Origin: CAZPWF01 sp964590725
GTDB taxonomy: Bacteria; Patescibacteriota; Saccharimonadia; Saccharimonadales; JACQNP01
Length of the DNA stretch: 64,000 nucleotides
NCBI GenBank assembly: GCA_964590725.1
Contig: CAZPWF010000001.1
Coordinates: 43,373-107,372 of the forward strand
Reading direction: 5' to 3'
Under the pieces are notes generated by a model. It saw only the letters and a program-made list of their open reading frames with translations. It did no database searches and was not told where the DNA came from. A program made the position numbers and the translations under genes. Below are positions 35,852-44,901 of this stretch, piece by piece (the stretch's first letter is position 1; every line of letters starts with the position of its first letter).

Positions 35852-38681
35852 GATTCGAGTTTTCGGCGAACACGACCCGACCGCTGAAGCAATTAAGCAC
35901 CAAGCAAAATCAATGCTTGATATCGACATCGCCCTCACAACTGCGCGCGTATTTCGAGTAGAGGGAATTGAAGATGAAGAAGCTACTATTTTGGCGGAAA
36001 AACTATTCAGTGACCCACTTACGCAAGATATAGAAATCGGCGACAGAAAAGACTGGGATAACGCCAAGACAGTTGAAGTAGCGCCACTAATTGGCATGAT
36101 GAACCCCGAAGCAGAGTCTATTAGTTACGGCGCAGAACTACTTGGTGTTAGACCTGTTGCCGTTGACTCAAGCACTGAATACAGATTCGCTGGCAATACT
36201 CCAGATACAATAATCGGCGAAGTGATCAGACGAGTCGCCATGAATGAAAAAGTAGAGCGCACCATGGACACCAAGCCTGATACGCTACAGATCACAGGGA
36301 ACGTCGGTCAGATTAAAATCGTACCACTGTGTGACCTTGATGATAATGAACTTTCTAACTTATCAGAAGATCGAAGTCTATTTCTAGATATCGAGGAACT
36401 AAAAGGCGCCCAAGTCTACTTCAAGAACAAAGGTAGAGAACCTCGTGACGCGGAACTCGAAACTCTAGGTAGTCATTGGAGTGAGCACTGCGGACATAAA
36501 ACTTTCAACGCCAAGATTTTCAAAGACGGTGTTGAAAAATCACCGCTATTTCCACGACTAAAGAATAAATCAGAGGAGTACTTTGATGACGAAATCGTAT
36601 CAGCATTCCATGACAACGCTGGCGTTTTCTTGTTCTACGATGGCATGTGTATAAACATAAAATTAGAAACTCATAATAGTCCATCAGCACTCGATCCGTA
36701 CGGCGGTAGTATGACGGGTAGCGGCGGTGTATTCCGTGACGGTATGGGTACGGGACTTGGTGCTAAAGTCATCCTATCAATCGACATCTTCTGTTTTGCG
36801 GATCCACATCTTGACAAGGGAAAGCTGCCAGAAACATGCCTCGATCCAATGTATCTACAACAACGCGTAATTGACGGTGTCCGGGACTATGGTAACCGTA
36901 TGGGTATCCCTACCGCTAACGGTTCAATACACTATGATGACGATTTTCGAGCTAAGCCAACTGTCATGGTTGGAGAATTAGCTATCCAGCCACTAGAACT
37001 TGCCAAGAAAGGCGAACCGGAAAACGGTGACCTAGTTGTCACTATGGGTGGCAAAACTGGACGTGATGGTATTCATGGCGCGACCTTCTCGTCCGGCGAT
37101 ATGACTAATGAAACGGCAACTATTCACTCTAGCGCTGTTCAAATTGGCAATGCCATAGAAGAAAAGAAGTTGCAAGACGCCATTCTCGAAGCCGGACAAA
37201 CTGGCTGTATGCGCGCCCTAACAGACTGTGGTGCAGCAGGATTTGCTTCTGCGATTACTGAAATGGGCTCAAATATTGGCGTTGAAGTCGATATCAGTAA
37301 AGCCCCATTAAAGTATAACGGCATGGCGCCATGGGAAATATGGATGAGCGAATCTCAGGAGCGTATGGTGGCCGCTGTAATTCCAGAAAGATACGAAGAT
37401 TTTGCAAAAATTTGTGCTAAGTATGGTTGCGAAATAGCTGTGCTTGGCGCATTCGGTACGCCGGAAGGACAAGATCCTATGTTGCATGTCACATATGGCA
37501 ATGAAGAACTGATCGAACTTGAGTATGATTTCCTAGAAAACGGACTTGCTCAACGTGAACTCATTGCCAATTGGCAAAGACCTGAGATAGAAGAAATCGA
37601 TGTCCCAATTACTGACTGGAACAAAACTATAAAGAAGATCTTGTCGCATGGTAACATCTGCTCAAAAGAGAAAGTCGTCCGTCAGTACGACCACGAAGTA
37701 CAGGGTGGTGTCATTATGAAACCATATAGCGGTGTCCACAGGGATGCACCAAACGATGCTGTCGTTCTACAACCAATTGCTGGCAAACCTTATGGCTTGG
37801 TCCAGGCCCACGGCATGAACCCTGTGCTTAACAATATTGATCCCTATTGGGGGAGCGTATGGGCATTTGCAGAAGGCATGAGTAACTATGTTGCAGCAGG
37901 CGGCAACCCTGACAAAGCCGTACTAACTAATAATTACGTCACCGCAACGCCAGACGACCACGTAATGGGAGCACTCGACATGATGGTGGATGCCGTATAT
38001 GACAGCATGGACGCTATTAAGAGACCTGTAATTTCTGGTAAGGACAGCCTGTCGTCTCGATTCAAGCGTAAAAATGCCGCTGGCGAAGTAGTAGAGACCA
38101 TAGACATTCCTCCGGTACTTACTATGACAGTCGCTGGGCGTATTGATGATATCGCAAAGACCGTAACGACAGACATCAAGAAACCAGGGTCTACATTAGT
38201 TATGGTCGGTAAGGCGGACTATGAAGCGCTAGGTGGCTCAATCCTCTATAAAACCCACGACGGTAGCAGCGCGAATCTACCGAAAGTCGACCTAGGACAG
38301 CTACCCAAAACACTTCGTGGTGTCTACAGGGCGATTCAGACCGATAAAGTACTGGCCTGTCACGATATTAGCGAAGGTGGATTAGCGGTGGCTGTTAGCG
38401 AAATGGCATTCGGCGGTGATTGCGGAGTAGAGCTTAATATTCTAGGAGATTTATCAATAAAGCAACAATTATTTAACGAAACAGCTGGCTGCTTCGTAGT
38501 AGAAGTTGAAGACAATGAAACTGCCCGTGAACTTTTCGCAGATCTACCACACCGCATAATAGGTAAAACCACCGAGGATAAGCAATTTCGAACAACACTA
38601 AATGGTGGTGAATGGTTTAATTGTTCTATTGACGAGCTCAAAGCTGCCTGGAAGAAGCCACTAGAGGAGGTTATAGCATGA
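35838..38681 (+). CDS. purL: Phosphoribosylformylglycinamidine synthase, PurS-PurL fusion
   Basis: The 947-aa product has an N-terminal extension of about 200 residues with PurS-like features (EIRVFGEHDPTAEAIKHQAKSML). A full PurL ATP-grasp-like core follows. The conserved SHWSEHCGHKTF (catalytic His), ETHNSPSALDPYGGSMTGSGGVFRD and GGKTGRDGIHGATFSS mark the domain. It makes FGAM from FGAR, ATP and ammonia delivered by PurQ. It is intermediate between small PurL (about 740) and the 1300-aa fused form, because the glutaminase is encoded separately next door. It overlaps purN by 14 bp and purQ by 4 bp. An AGGAG precedes the ATG. Confidence 0.95.
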   Translation: MEIHEIRVFGEHDPTAEAIKHQAKSMLDIDIALTTARVFRVEGIEDEEATILAEKLFSDPLTQDIEIGDRKDWDNAKTVEVAPLIGMMNPEAESISYGAELLGVRPVAVDSSTEYRFAGNTPDTIIGEVIRRVAMNEKVERTMDTKPDTLQITGNVGQIKIVPLCDLDDNELSNLSEDRSLFLDIEELKGAQVYFKNKGREPRDAELETLGSHWSEHCGHKTFNAKIFKDGVEKSPLFPRLKNKSEEYFDDEIVSAFHDNAGVFLFYDGMCINIKLETHNSPSALDPYGGSMTGSGGVFRDGMGTGLGAKVILSIDIFCFADPHLDKGKLPETCLDPMYLQQRVIDGVRDYGNRMGIPTANGSIHYDDDFRAKPTVMVGELAIQPLELAKKGEPENGDLVVTMGGKTGRDGIHGATFSSGDMTNETATIHSSAVQIGNAIEEKKLQDAILEAGQTGCMRALTDCGAAGFASAITEMGSNIGVEVDISKAPLKYNGMAPWEIWMSESQERMVAAVIPERYEDFAKICAKYGCEIAVLGAFGTPEGQDPMLHVTYGNEELIELEYDFLENGLAQRELIANWQRPEIEEIDVPITDWNKTIKKILSHGNICSKEKVVRQYDHEVQGGVIMKPYSGVHRDAPNDAVVLQPIAGKPYGLVQAHGMNPVLNNIDPYWGSVWAFAEGMSNYVAAGGNPDKAVLTNNYVTATPDDHVMGALDMMVDAVYDSMDAIKRPVISGKDSLSSRFKRKNAAGEVVETIDIPPVLTMTVAGRIDDIAKTVTTDIKKPGSTLVMVGKADYEALGGSILYKTHDGSSANLPKVDLGQLPKTLRGVYRAIQTDKVLACHDISEGGLAVAVSEMAFGGDCGVELNILGDLSIKQQLFNETAGCFVVEVEDNETARELFADLPHRIIGKTTEDKQFRTTLNGGEWFNCSIDELKAAWKKPLEEVIA

Positions 38682-39484
38682 CGAACCCTAATGTATGTGT
38701 CTTAAATGCGCCAGGCATTAATTGCAACGTCGAGACAGCTGAAGCTTTTGATCTAGCAGGCGCAAGAACGGAACAAGTTCATATAAGTCAGCTAAGATCA
38801 GGTGAGCGTAAATTATCCAATTACAAAATTCTGGCTCTATCTGGCGGGTTTTCACACGGTGACGATCTTGGCTCGGGGCGCATTTTGGGCTTAGAACTAC
38901 GCACACAATTACGTGACCAAGTTAGTGAATTTGTCGACATAGGTGGAACGGTTATAGGTATCTGCAATGGTTTCCAGACGCTCGTGGAAAGTAGTCTGTT
39001 AACTGAAGGTAAAACCGGACTAGATGCCCCTAAAACTGCATCCTTAATACACAATAAAGATAGTGGCTTCCAGTGTCGCTGGAGTCGATTGAGAGTCGAG
39101 CAGTCCAAATGTTCATTTGCCCAACCTGAGTTGCTTGGAGAATTTATAGAACTGCCAGTCGCACATGGCGAAGGACAATTTTTGATGAAAGACGTTGAGG
39201 CATATCAGCAGCTCGAAGAGAGTGGGCAAATAGTTTTCCGGTACTTAGATAAACAGGGTGGAGTAACCGAAGAATTCCCAGACAACCCTAATGGATCACT
39301 GTACGGCATTACTGGCGTGTGCGATCCAACAGGCCGAATACTGGGCATGATGCCTCATCCCGAACGATTCGTTAGGCCAGAACAATATATAAATTACCAC
39401 CGAGCCAAAGCACTAGGAGAAACGGTCACGCCTCACGGGCTACCGCTATTTGAGTCAATGGTTAAATACGCAAAAGAAAGCTAA
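38678..39484 (+). CDS. purQ: FGAM synthase glutaminase subunit
   Basis: The 268-aa class I glutamine amidotransferase supplies ammonia to PurL. The oxyanion region is LSGGFSHGDDLGSGRI. The nucleophile Cys is in VIGICNGFQTLVES (about residue 98), and the His-Glu pair is in MMPHPERFVRPEQ. It is slightly longer than the usual 225-260 aa. ATG overlaps the purL stop (ATGA) and GAGGAGG lies upstream, so expression is tightly coupled. Confidence 0.95.
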   Translation: MTNPNVCVLNAPGINCNVETAEAFDLAGARTEQVHISQLRSGERKLSNYKILALSGGFSHGDDLGSGRILGLELRTQLRDQVSEFVDIGGTVIGICNGFQTLVESSLLTEGKTGLDAPKTASLIHNKDSGFQCRWSRLRVEQSKCSFAQPELLGEFIELPVAHGEGQFLMKDVEAYQQLEESGQIVFRYLDKQGGVTEEFPDNPNGSLYGITGVCDPTGRILGMMPHPERFVRPEQYINYHRAKALGETVTPHGLPLFESMVKYAKES

Positions 39485-39493
39485 GGGAGTTTT

Positions 39494-40630
39494 ATGCCAG
39501 AACATTCGCCACAAGAAGTAAATATACAACTCGGAGATGAGATGTCAGAGTATTTCACCAAGGCTGCAGAGCAAACTTGGGAAATTAGGCCTGACTGTTT
39601 GGATACAAGCGGTGTTGCGTTCGGAAGTGCAGCATTAATTGACGGTGATTATTTCTACCAGGGAGGCAATCATGTTTCCTTTGGTCATCAGCTAGACGGC
39701 AGTGGAACAAAGCCAGAAATATCCGAAAGACTCAACGAGCATTTAGGCTCAGCCTTCGACCTATTTGCGATGGTTGCAGATGACGCAGCTGCAAGTGGTG
39801 GCGAGGTTATTTCGATCGATAATATCTTAGACGTCCGCAAACTAGATGATGACAACGAAGATATTATGAATGGTATGCATCAATTAGCTGAGGGCATGGT
39901 ACGCGCCGCCCACGCAGCTGGCGTGGTTGTCCTATCTGGAGAGATTGCAGAATTAGGACCACGTATTCACGGATATGGCGATTTCAACTACAACTGGGGT
40001 GGAGTTGCTTTTGTTGCAGTTAACAAAGAACGCCGACTTACAGGCAAAGAATTGCGAGCAGGCCAAGCGCTTGTGGGCTTTGTCGAGCCAGGCTTTCGTT
40101 CAAACGGCATAACTGACGTAAGGAATGCCATGCTGGAACACTACGGTAGCGACTGGCACACACAGATTGAACCATCACTCAGTAATACAGTTCTTGGCAA
40201 GCTCGTTCAAACTCCGTCTACAATCTACGCAAAACTTATGAAAAGTTTGCAAGGAGGTTTTGACAAGAGAATTCTGCCAAAAGCCGAGATAACTGGAGTT
40301 GCCCATATTACAGGTGGAGGTCAGCCAAGTAAAATCGGACGAATGCTGCTTCGTACAGATGAACTCGGTGCAGTCATCGATAATCCTATTGATCCGCCCG
40401 CTATGATGTTACATGTTCAAGAACTTCGTAATTTTGACGATAAAAAAGCTTACGGTAAATGGCACATGGGGCCAGGTATGATAGTAGCAACTTCGGAGCC
40501 AGAGAAGGTTATAGCTGAAGCCGAAATACATAATATTACCGCCAAACAAATTGGCTACTTAACTGATGAACCAGGTATTCGCATCAAAAACCGGGGCGCT
40601 AGGCAAGATGATAACTGGTTAGAATTCTAA
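39494..40630 (+). CDS. purM: Phosphoribosylformylglycinamidine cyclo-ligase (AIR synthase)
   Basis: The 378-aa PurM-family protein has a diverged N-terminal loop (FGHQLDGSGTKPEI in place of the usual DGVGTK). It retains VVLSGEIAELGPRIHGYGDFNYNWGGVAFVAV, then GFVEPGFRSNGITDVRNAML, then HITGGGQPSKIGRML. It closes the imidazole ring of FGAM to give AIR. It starts 9 bp after purQ with AAGGGAG. It ends overlapping by 4 bp with the convergent unknown gene. It is somewhat longer and more diverged than typical PurM (about 345), so a related specificity cannot be excluded. Confidence 0.88.
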   Translation: MPEHSPQEVNIQLGDEMSEYFTKAAEQTWEIRPDCLDTSGVAFGSAALIDGDYFYQGGNHVSFGHQLDGSGTKPEISERLNEHLGSAFDLFAMVADDAAASGGEVISIDNILDVRKLDDDNEDIMNGMHQLAEGMVRAAHAAGVVVLSGEIAELGPRIHGYGDFNYNWGGVAFVAVNKERRLTGKELRAGQALVGFVEPGFRSNGITDVRNAMLEHYGSDWHTQIEPSLSNTVLGKLVQTPSTIYAKLMKSLQGGFDKRILPKAEITGVAHITGGGQPSKIGRMLLRTDELGAVIDNPIDPPAMMLHVQELRNFDDKKAYGKWHMGPGMIVATSEPEKVIAEAEIHNITAKQIGYLTDEPGIRIKNRGARQDDNWLEF

Positions 40631-41208
40631 GTTGCACGCACATAGACAACCTCGGGTTCTGGCCAGAAGTCAGAAATAATTTTGCCCAGTTCTTCCTCAC
40701 TGAAATCTACCGAATAGCCCTTATATCTTCCAAAAACCACCGAATCACCATCGACTTCGGCATTTTGATGCATAGCCTTCACTCTTGCAGCATTGTCTGG
40801 ATATATTGCTAACTCTTCAATATCTTCTAACCTTATAGCGCTAGAAAGTTGAATATCAGTTACGTGATGCAGTAAGTGCGCTATCGGAACGCTGTTTTCG
40901 CGGAAACTTGTTACTGCCTCTACGAAACCTTCATGCAATACACCCCGATCATTGGGCTTGTTAGACCAACATATCGTGTTATTTGCATCATCCTCATTGC
41001 GATCCGTCCATTGGCTTGTTAGCCCCACGCCCGTATCAAATATCCCTACACCTTCTGTGGTGCGAATACGCACATACGGACTACTAAAGCCGCTAAACTT
41101 ATTGAAGGGGACACCCAAAACTGCCAGAACTGGATATTTTTGCTCAATAAACTCATCGAGTCGACTTTTCTGGAATTGTGCATCTGGGAATAATTCACCC
41201 TGGGACAT
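40627..41208 (-). CDS. Unknown protein
   Basis: The 193-aa soluble, acidic protein (MSQGELFPDAQF..) has no membrane segment and no motif I recognise. A stretch (FDTGVGLTSQWTDRNEDDANNTICWSN) and a C-terminal part (VVFGRYKGYSVDFSEEELGKIISDFWPEPEVV) suggest an alpha-beta fold. It is convergent with purM, with a 4-bp overlap. A weak TAAAAT lies six bases before the ATG. It belongs to a group of four unknown minus-strand genes that ends at 42612. Confidence 0.6.
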   Translation of the reverse strand: MSQGELFPDAQFQKSRLDEFIEQKYPVLAVLGVPFNKFSGFSSPYVRIRTTEGVGIFDTGVGLTSQWTDRNEDDANNTICWSNKPNDRGVLHEGFVEAVTSFRENSVPIAHLLHHVTDIQLSSAIRLEDIEELAIYPDNAARVKAMHQNAEVDGDSVVFGRYKGYSVDFSEEELGKIISDFWPEPEVVYVRAT

Positions 41209-41373
41209 TTTATAATTTTAATCCATACATCGGTGATTAACAAAAGCGCTAACTAAACAATATTCTTATGTTATTAACGTTCTGTCGCTCGAAATATTAG
41301 AACACACGCGGTATTCCAGTAGTGGAGGACCACAATATTAGGCACGGTCCTAACGTTAAATCTTAGGAAGTGC

Positions 41374-41874
41374 TTAAAATCGGTCCTGTTCAATAGGAAG
41401 TAGCATAACTTCATCTCGAACTGGGATAAAAATTTGTTCTGTAAGCCAGTCCACAGTTGCACTATTCAGAACGCGCTCGTCAAGCTCAATCTCAGTACGT
41501 AAATGAACATCTTTCATATCTAATCCTATGCTGGTATGCCTAAAGTTATAGTTAGTACTAATATGTATACGAAAGTTAGGGCCATCAATAAGGCCAGTCC
41601 TAACAGTCGGGTATCCCTGATCAGAAGTTAAGGCACCGGTTTCACCATAAAATATGTGGTCTGTAGTAGTGAAGTGTGGCAAAAATATTATTTGTTGCAC
41701 AGTCTTCAGAAGCTTACGGTATCGTTCTACAGTTGCTATGTCGTCGGTACAGTCTGGTCGCGAAGGCAAACACAAGTTACCGAGCCTTATGCTCCTCACA
41801 GCGTTGGTGTTTTCTTGAGTGTAGCCGGATATCTCAAAGCCTTCCTGGCTAATCCTAGGCAGAAAGGTGGTCAT
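41374..41874 (-). CDS. Unknown protein
   Basis: The 166-aa protein of unknown family starts 2 bp after the stop of the 41877-42359 gene and so is in the same operon. It is predicted to be mixed alpha-beta (GPNFRIHISTNYNFRHTSIGLDMKDVHLRTEIELDERVLN). There are no membrane segments and no catalytic motif. Cysteines at LCLPSRPDC are not in a metal-binding pattern. Confidence 0.55.
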   Translation of the reverse strand: MTTFLPRISQEGFEISGYTQENTNAVRSIRLGNLCLPSRPDCTDDIATVERYRKLLKTVQQIIFLPHFTTTDHIFYGETGALTSDQGYPTVRTGLIDGPNFRIHISTNYNFRHTSIGLDMKDVHLRTEIELDERVLNSATVDWLTEQIFIPVRDEVMLLPIEQDRF

Positions 41875-41876
41875 AC

Positions 41877-42359
41877 CTAACTATCTCCAGACCTCAATAG
41901 CTTCCCAATGAGTCCTGCATGGCCTTCGCGTCTTGCAGCTCGTTTCTGAGCTTGTCTACGTTCACGTTCTTCTTCCTGACTCTTATGTGCTTCTAGCCAG
42001 CTTAGATCGGATATAGCTAGGCTATATTCATTGCCGCCGCCGTAATGTCGTTCACGGGCAGTGAGAATGCCAGCCTGCACCAATCCTTCCAAGTTCGCTT
42101 CCATCGCCTTAAGGTCACTTCGAAGGCTTCCTGCTGCAATTTCGGGAATAGTTAAATGTGCATGGTCTCTACTGGCAATAGCCATTAGTAAACCCTGTGG
42201 TCGTTGAACCTTTACTTCTAAACCAGCTGTAGCACTTATTTCGTGCGTATAGCGTAGGATCTCTTCGAGCTCCCATCGAATGTATTCATTTACGGTCAGT
42301 TTTTCGCCTTCTGGGCCAATGAATGTTGCTTCTGGGTTTATATTTGGGATTTCACTCAT
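41877..42359 (-). CDS. Putative winged-helix-like protein of unknown function
   Basis: I chose ATG 42359 (160 aa), preceded by AAGGAAG. An earlier in-frame ATG at 42413 would overlap the upstream gene and lacks a ribosome site. The middle (IPEIAAGSLRSDLKAMEANLEGLVQAGILTARERHYGGGNEYSLAISDLSWLEAH) has the spacing of a winged helix with a beta hairpin. The tail is a charged helix (EERERRQAQKRAARREG). It could be a DNA-binding regulator of the small operon or of the tRNA-side genes, but that is inference. Confidence 0.55.
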   Translation of the reverse strand: MSEIPNINPEATFIGPEGEKLTVNEYIRWELEEILRYTHEISATAGLEVKVQRPQGLLMAIASRDHAHLTIPEIAAGSLRSDLKAMEANLEGLVQAGILTARERHYGGGNEYSLAISDLSWLEAHKSQEEERERRQAQKRAARREGHAGLIGKLLRSGDS

Positions 42360-42375
42360 AGTTTTCAATCTTCCT

Positions 42376-42612
42376 TTATAAAAGCTCAGGTGGCTCAGCG
42401 TGAACATAAGCAATACTCATGCCATCGATTTCTTCAGGAAATTCAGATGTATCAACATCAGGGAGCACATATATTTGTAACACTCCTGTTTCACTATCAA
42501 GGCAAACCTCGTTTGCGAAATCATTATTCGTTAAATAGTCATGCGCCCATTCATCTACAGATGATGGGGCATCTTGCGATGGCTGCCATCCGCCTTCAAA
42601 TCCATTTGTCAT
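42376..42612 (-). CDS. Small acidic protein of unknown function
   Basis: The 78-aa product (MTNGFEGGWQPSQDAPSSVDEW..) has a strong AAGGAGAC site eight bases before the ATG. It is the first gene of the minus-strand group, 16 bp before the winged-helix-like gene. Acidic, no Cys, no membrane segment. Family not recognised. Confidence 0.6.
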   Translation of the reverse strand: MTNGFEGGWQPSQDAPSSVDEWAHDYLTNNDFANEVCLDSETGVLQIYVLPDVDTSEFPEEIDGMSIAYVHAEPPELL

Positions 42613-42670
42613 TTATTTGTCTCCTTACGTGTTAGTAAAAATCATTTAAACCTTGGATGCAAGCATGAGC

Positions 42671-42705
42671 AAAAACAAAAAAGCACCTTACTTTTCAAAG
42701 TGCTT
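42671..42705 (-). terminator. Intrinsic terminator after tRNA-Glu
   Basis: A stem of 9 bp with one mismatch (AAGCACTTT with AAGGTGCTT, minus strand) followed by TTTTTTGTTTTT, directly after the tRNA 3' end. Confidence 0.7.
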
Positions 42706-42711
42706 ATGCTT

Positions 42712-42786
42712 TGGTGATCTCACCGGGAATCGAACCCGGATTGCCAGGATGAGAACCTGGTGTCCTAACCGTTAGACGATGAGACC
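42712..42786 (-). tRNA. tRNA-Glu (CTC)
   Basis: Acceptor GGTCTCA pairs with TGAGATC (one G-T). The anticodon stem CCAGG/CCTGG encloses TTCTCAT (anticodon CTC). T arm CCGGGTTCGATTCCCGG, discriminator A, encoded CCA, 75 nt. Confidence 0.96.
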
Positions 42787-43089
42787 ATATGTTAACTATT
42801 CTACTGTAAAGGTACATGTGTTTTTTTAAATCAGTTCTTTAGTAACGGTTAAGATTTCCTAGTCACGTTCCGCGACCCCGAAACTTCATGACTGAAAACA
42901 AGTTTTCATCAGAAGGTTTCCTTGCGCCTCGCCGCAGGCGAGACTCACGTTAGACGATGAGATCATTTATAGAACTAAGCACTTAGTACGAAGCACTCAG
43001 TTACTAGCACTTGATATTACCATAACAGAGGCAGATCGTCTAGATTGTACTAGTAAAAACATAAGCATTTAGTTTATACTAAACAGAGA
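42787..43089. other. Spacer holding a tRNA-Glu fragment and a hairpin
   Basis: 303 bp without an ORF. Positions 42949-42962 repeat 14 bases of the tRNA-Glu 5' arm (42771-42784), and the following bases are nearly the same. A GC hairpin CTCGCC/GGCGAG lies just before it (about 42928-42942). The TATACT -10 of the next gene is at 43075-43080. Confidence 0.6.
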
Positions 43090-44823
43090 ATGCAATCAGT
43101 TTCAGACCGGTGGTATGTTTTATATAGTCGCGTTTCTTTGATATTGACGTCTATTCTTGCATTTGTTTGTATTGTCAATCAATTCTTTCCCAAATTTATA
43201 ATCGATAGCCAAGAACCAGCCCTAAACTACATGACGTTAGGGTTTGCTGCCGTTGAGATCGTCTATATATTGGCACTATACAAACGAGAAACCCGTAAAA
43301 GTTCCGCATGGCAAGCAACACTCTTACTGTATATGCTCCAGATACTTACAGCGCTTAGCCTTATTCATACCACGGGTCAGTTCAAATCAATCTATATGGG
43401 AGTTTGGGCGATCCTTGTGTTAGTAAGCGGCATGTTCGGGCTTTACGCAATTATAGGTATTAGCTTCACGACTTCACTGTATTTTATCCTGACTTCACAA
43501 TCCCAAAATGGCACATTCGTAATAAATAAAGTAAGTATCGTGGGTCTTTTCGCAAGCTATATTTTGGCCATCATAAGCTATGTAATATTCCGTGGTTTAT
43601 ACAGCAAAGAGAGTGCCACGCAAATTTCTAAACTATCTGGTGCGCTAAAGAACAAACAGATCCAGTCAGAAATATTAATGCACTCAATCGCGGACGGTAT
43701 TATCGTCACAAACACTGAAGGCAAAATCAACCTAATTAACCCGGCCGCTGCGGCTATGACTGAATGGCCAGTTGACGAAGCGACCGGTATCGACGTTCAG
43801 ACTGTAGTAACTCTAAGTTTAGATAATGGCACCCTGATTAATCCAGACGATGACCCGTTCCGTTCGGCTCTCATACAAAAACAAGCCATTGGAAGCACCT
43901 ACAAACTTAAAGGTAGAAACAATAAAACTCATATAGTTTCAGTTGTAGTATCTCCGGTACTTATACCTAACTCCGAGGAGATTGCAGGTACGGTTGCAGT
44001 TATTCGTGATGTTAGTGCTGCAAAGGCCGAAGAACAACGTCGAGCAGATTTTATCAGCACCGCAAGTCATGAAATGCGAACTCCTGTGGCCGCCATAGAA
44101 GGCTACCTTGCGCTTGCACTAAACGACCGCGTTAGTAAGATTGACGCTAAGGCACGGGACTACCTTGAAAAGGCTCACTCTAGCACTCAGCATCTTGGTC
44201 AGCTCTTCCAGGATCTACTAACAAGCGCTAAGGCTGAAGACGGTAGGCTGGTAAGTCACCCTGTAGTAGTAGAGGTTGGCACATATCTCGAACAAATTGC
44301 CGATTCACTACGATTTAGTGCCGAAAAGAAAGGCCTGCTAGTTGAATTTATTATTGGTACTAGCGATACAGCGAATGATGCAAGCAGCCCACGCGTAGTC
44401 AAGCCACTTTATTACACTCACGCTGATCCAGACCGATTGAGAGAAGTTATAACTAATATATTTGATAATGCAGTGAAGTACACAGAAAAGGGTAAAATAT
44501 CTATTGGTTTAACCGGCAATACTGATGTAGTGCAGTTTTATATCCGCGATACTGGTGCAGGCATTCCAAAAGATGACATACCACATTTATTCCAGAAATT
44601 TTACAGAGTTGATAATTCTTCGACGCGAACTGTTGGCGGCACCGGTCTTGGTCTCTTTATCACACAGAAAATTGTTGAACTATACAGGGGACGCATTTGG
44701 GTAGAAAGCGAGCCTGATGTTGGTAGTACTTTTTACATAAACCTACCGAGGTTAAGTGCGCAAAAAGCCCGCGAGCTCCAAAATCAAGAAGCCACCCAAA
44801 GTCCTTTGTCATCGAACCGCTAG
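43090..44823 (+). CDS. Sensor histidine kinase with multi-helix sensor and PAS domain
   Basis: The 577-aa product has about six N-terminal helices (residues 13-175). A linker coiled coil and a PAS domain follow (about 195-315; ILMHSIADGIIVTNTEGKINLINPAA). HisKA has the phospho-His in STASHEMRTPVAAIEGY. HATPase has NIFDNAVKYT, RDTGAGIP and GGTGLGLFITQK. It is a hybrid of a 7TM-like membrane sensor and a PhoR/VicK-type kinase core. A receiver gene follows 78 bp downstream. TATACT sits nine bases before the ATG. Confidence 0.95.
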   Translation: MQSVSDRWYVLYSRVSLILTSILAFVCIVNQFFPKFIIDSQEPALNYMTLGFAAVEIVYILALYKRETRKSSAWQATLLLYMLQILTALSLIHTTGQFKSIYMGVWAILVLVSGMFGLYAIIGISFTTSLYFILTSQSQNGTFVINKVSIVGLFASYILAIISYVIFRGLYSKESATQISKLSGALKNKQIQSEILMHSIADGIIVTNTEGKINLINPAAAAMTEWPVDEATGIDVQTVVTLSLDNGTLINPDDDPFRSALIQKQAIGSTYKLKGRNNKTHIVSVVVSPVLIPNSEEIAGTVAVIRDVSAAKAEEQRRADFISTASHEMRTPVAAIEGYLALALNDRVSKIDAKARDYLEKAHSSTQHLGQLFQDLLTSAKAEDGRLVSHPVVVEVGTYLEQIADSLRFSAEKKGLLVEFIIGTSDTANDASSPRVVKPLYYTHADPDRLREVITNIFDNAVKYTEKGKISIGLTGNTDVVQFYIRDTGAGIPKDDIPHLFQKFYRVDNSSTRTVGGTGLGLFITQKIVELYRGRIWVESEPDVGSTFYINLPRLSAQKARELQNQEATQSPLSSNR

Positions 44824-44901
44824 TAAACAACATTCTTCATGATACAATAGCTGTAACATAAGCGTTATAAAGGTATTCTAAACGGACAAGGAAACAGTTT
44901 T

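Noticed and set aside
41046..41243. 65-codon frame on minus overlapping the 193-aa gene start
   Set aside because: It shares DNA with a longer, better supported gene in another frame and has no ribosome site.
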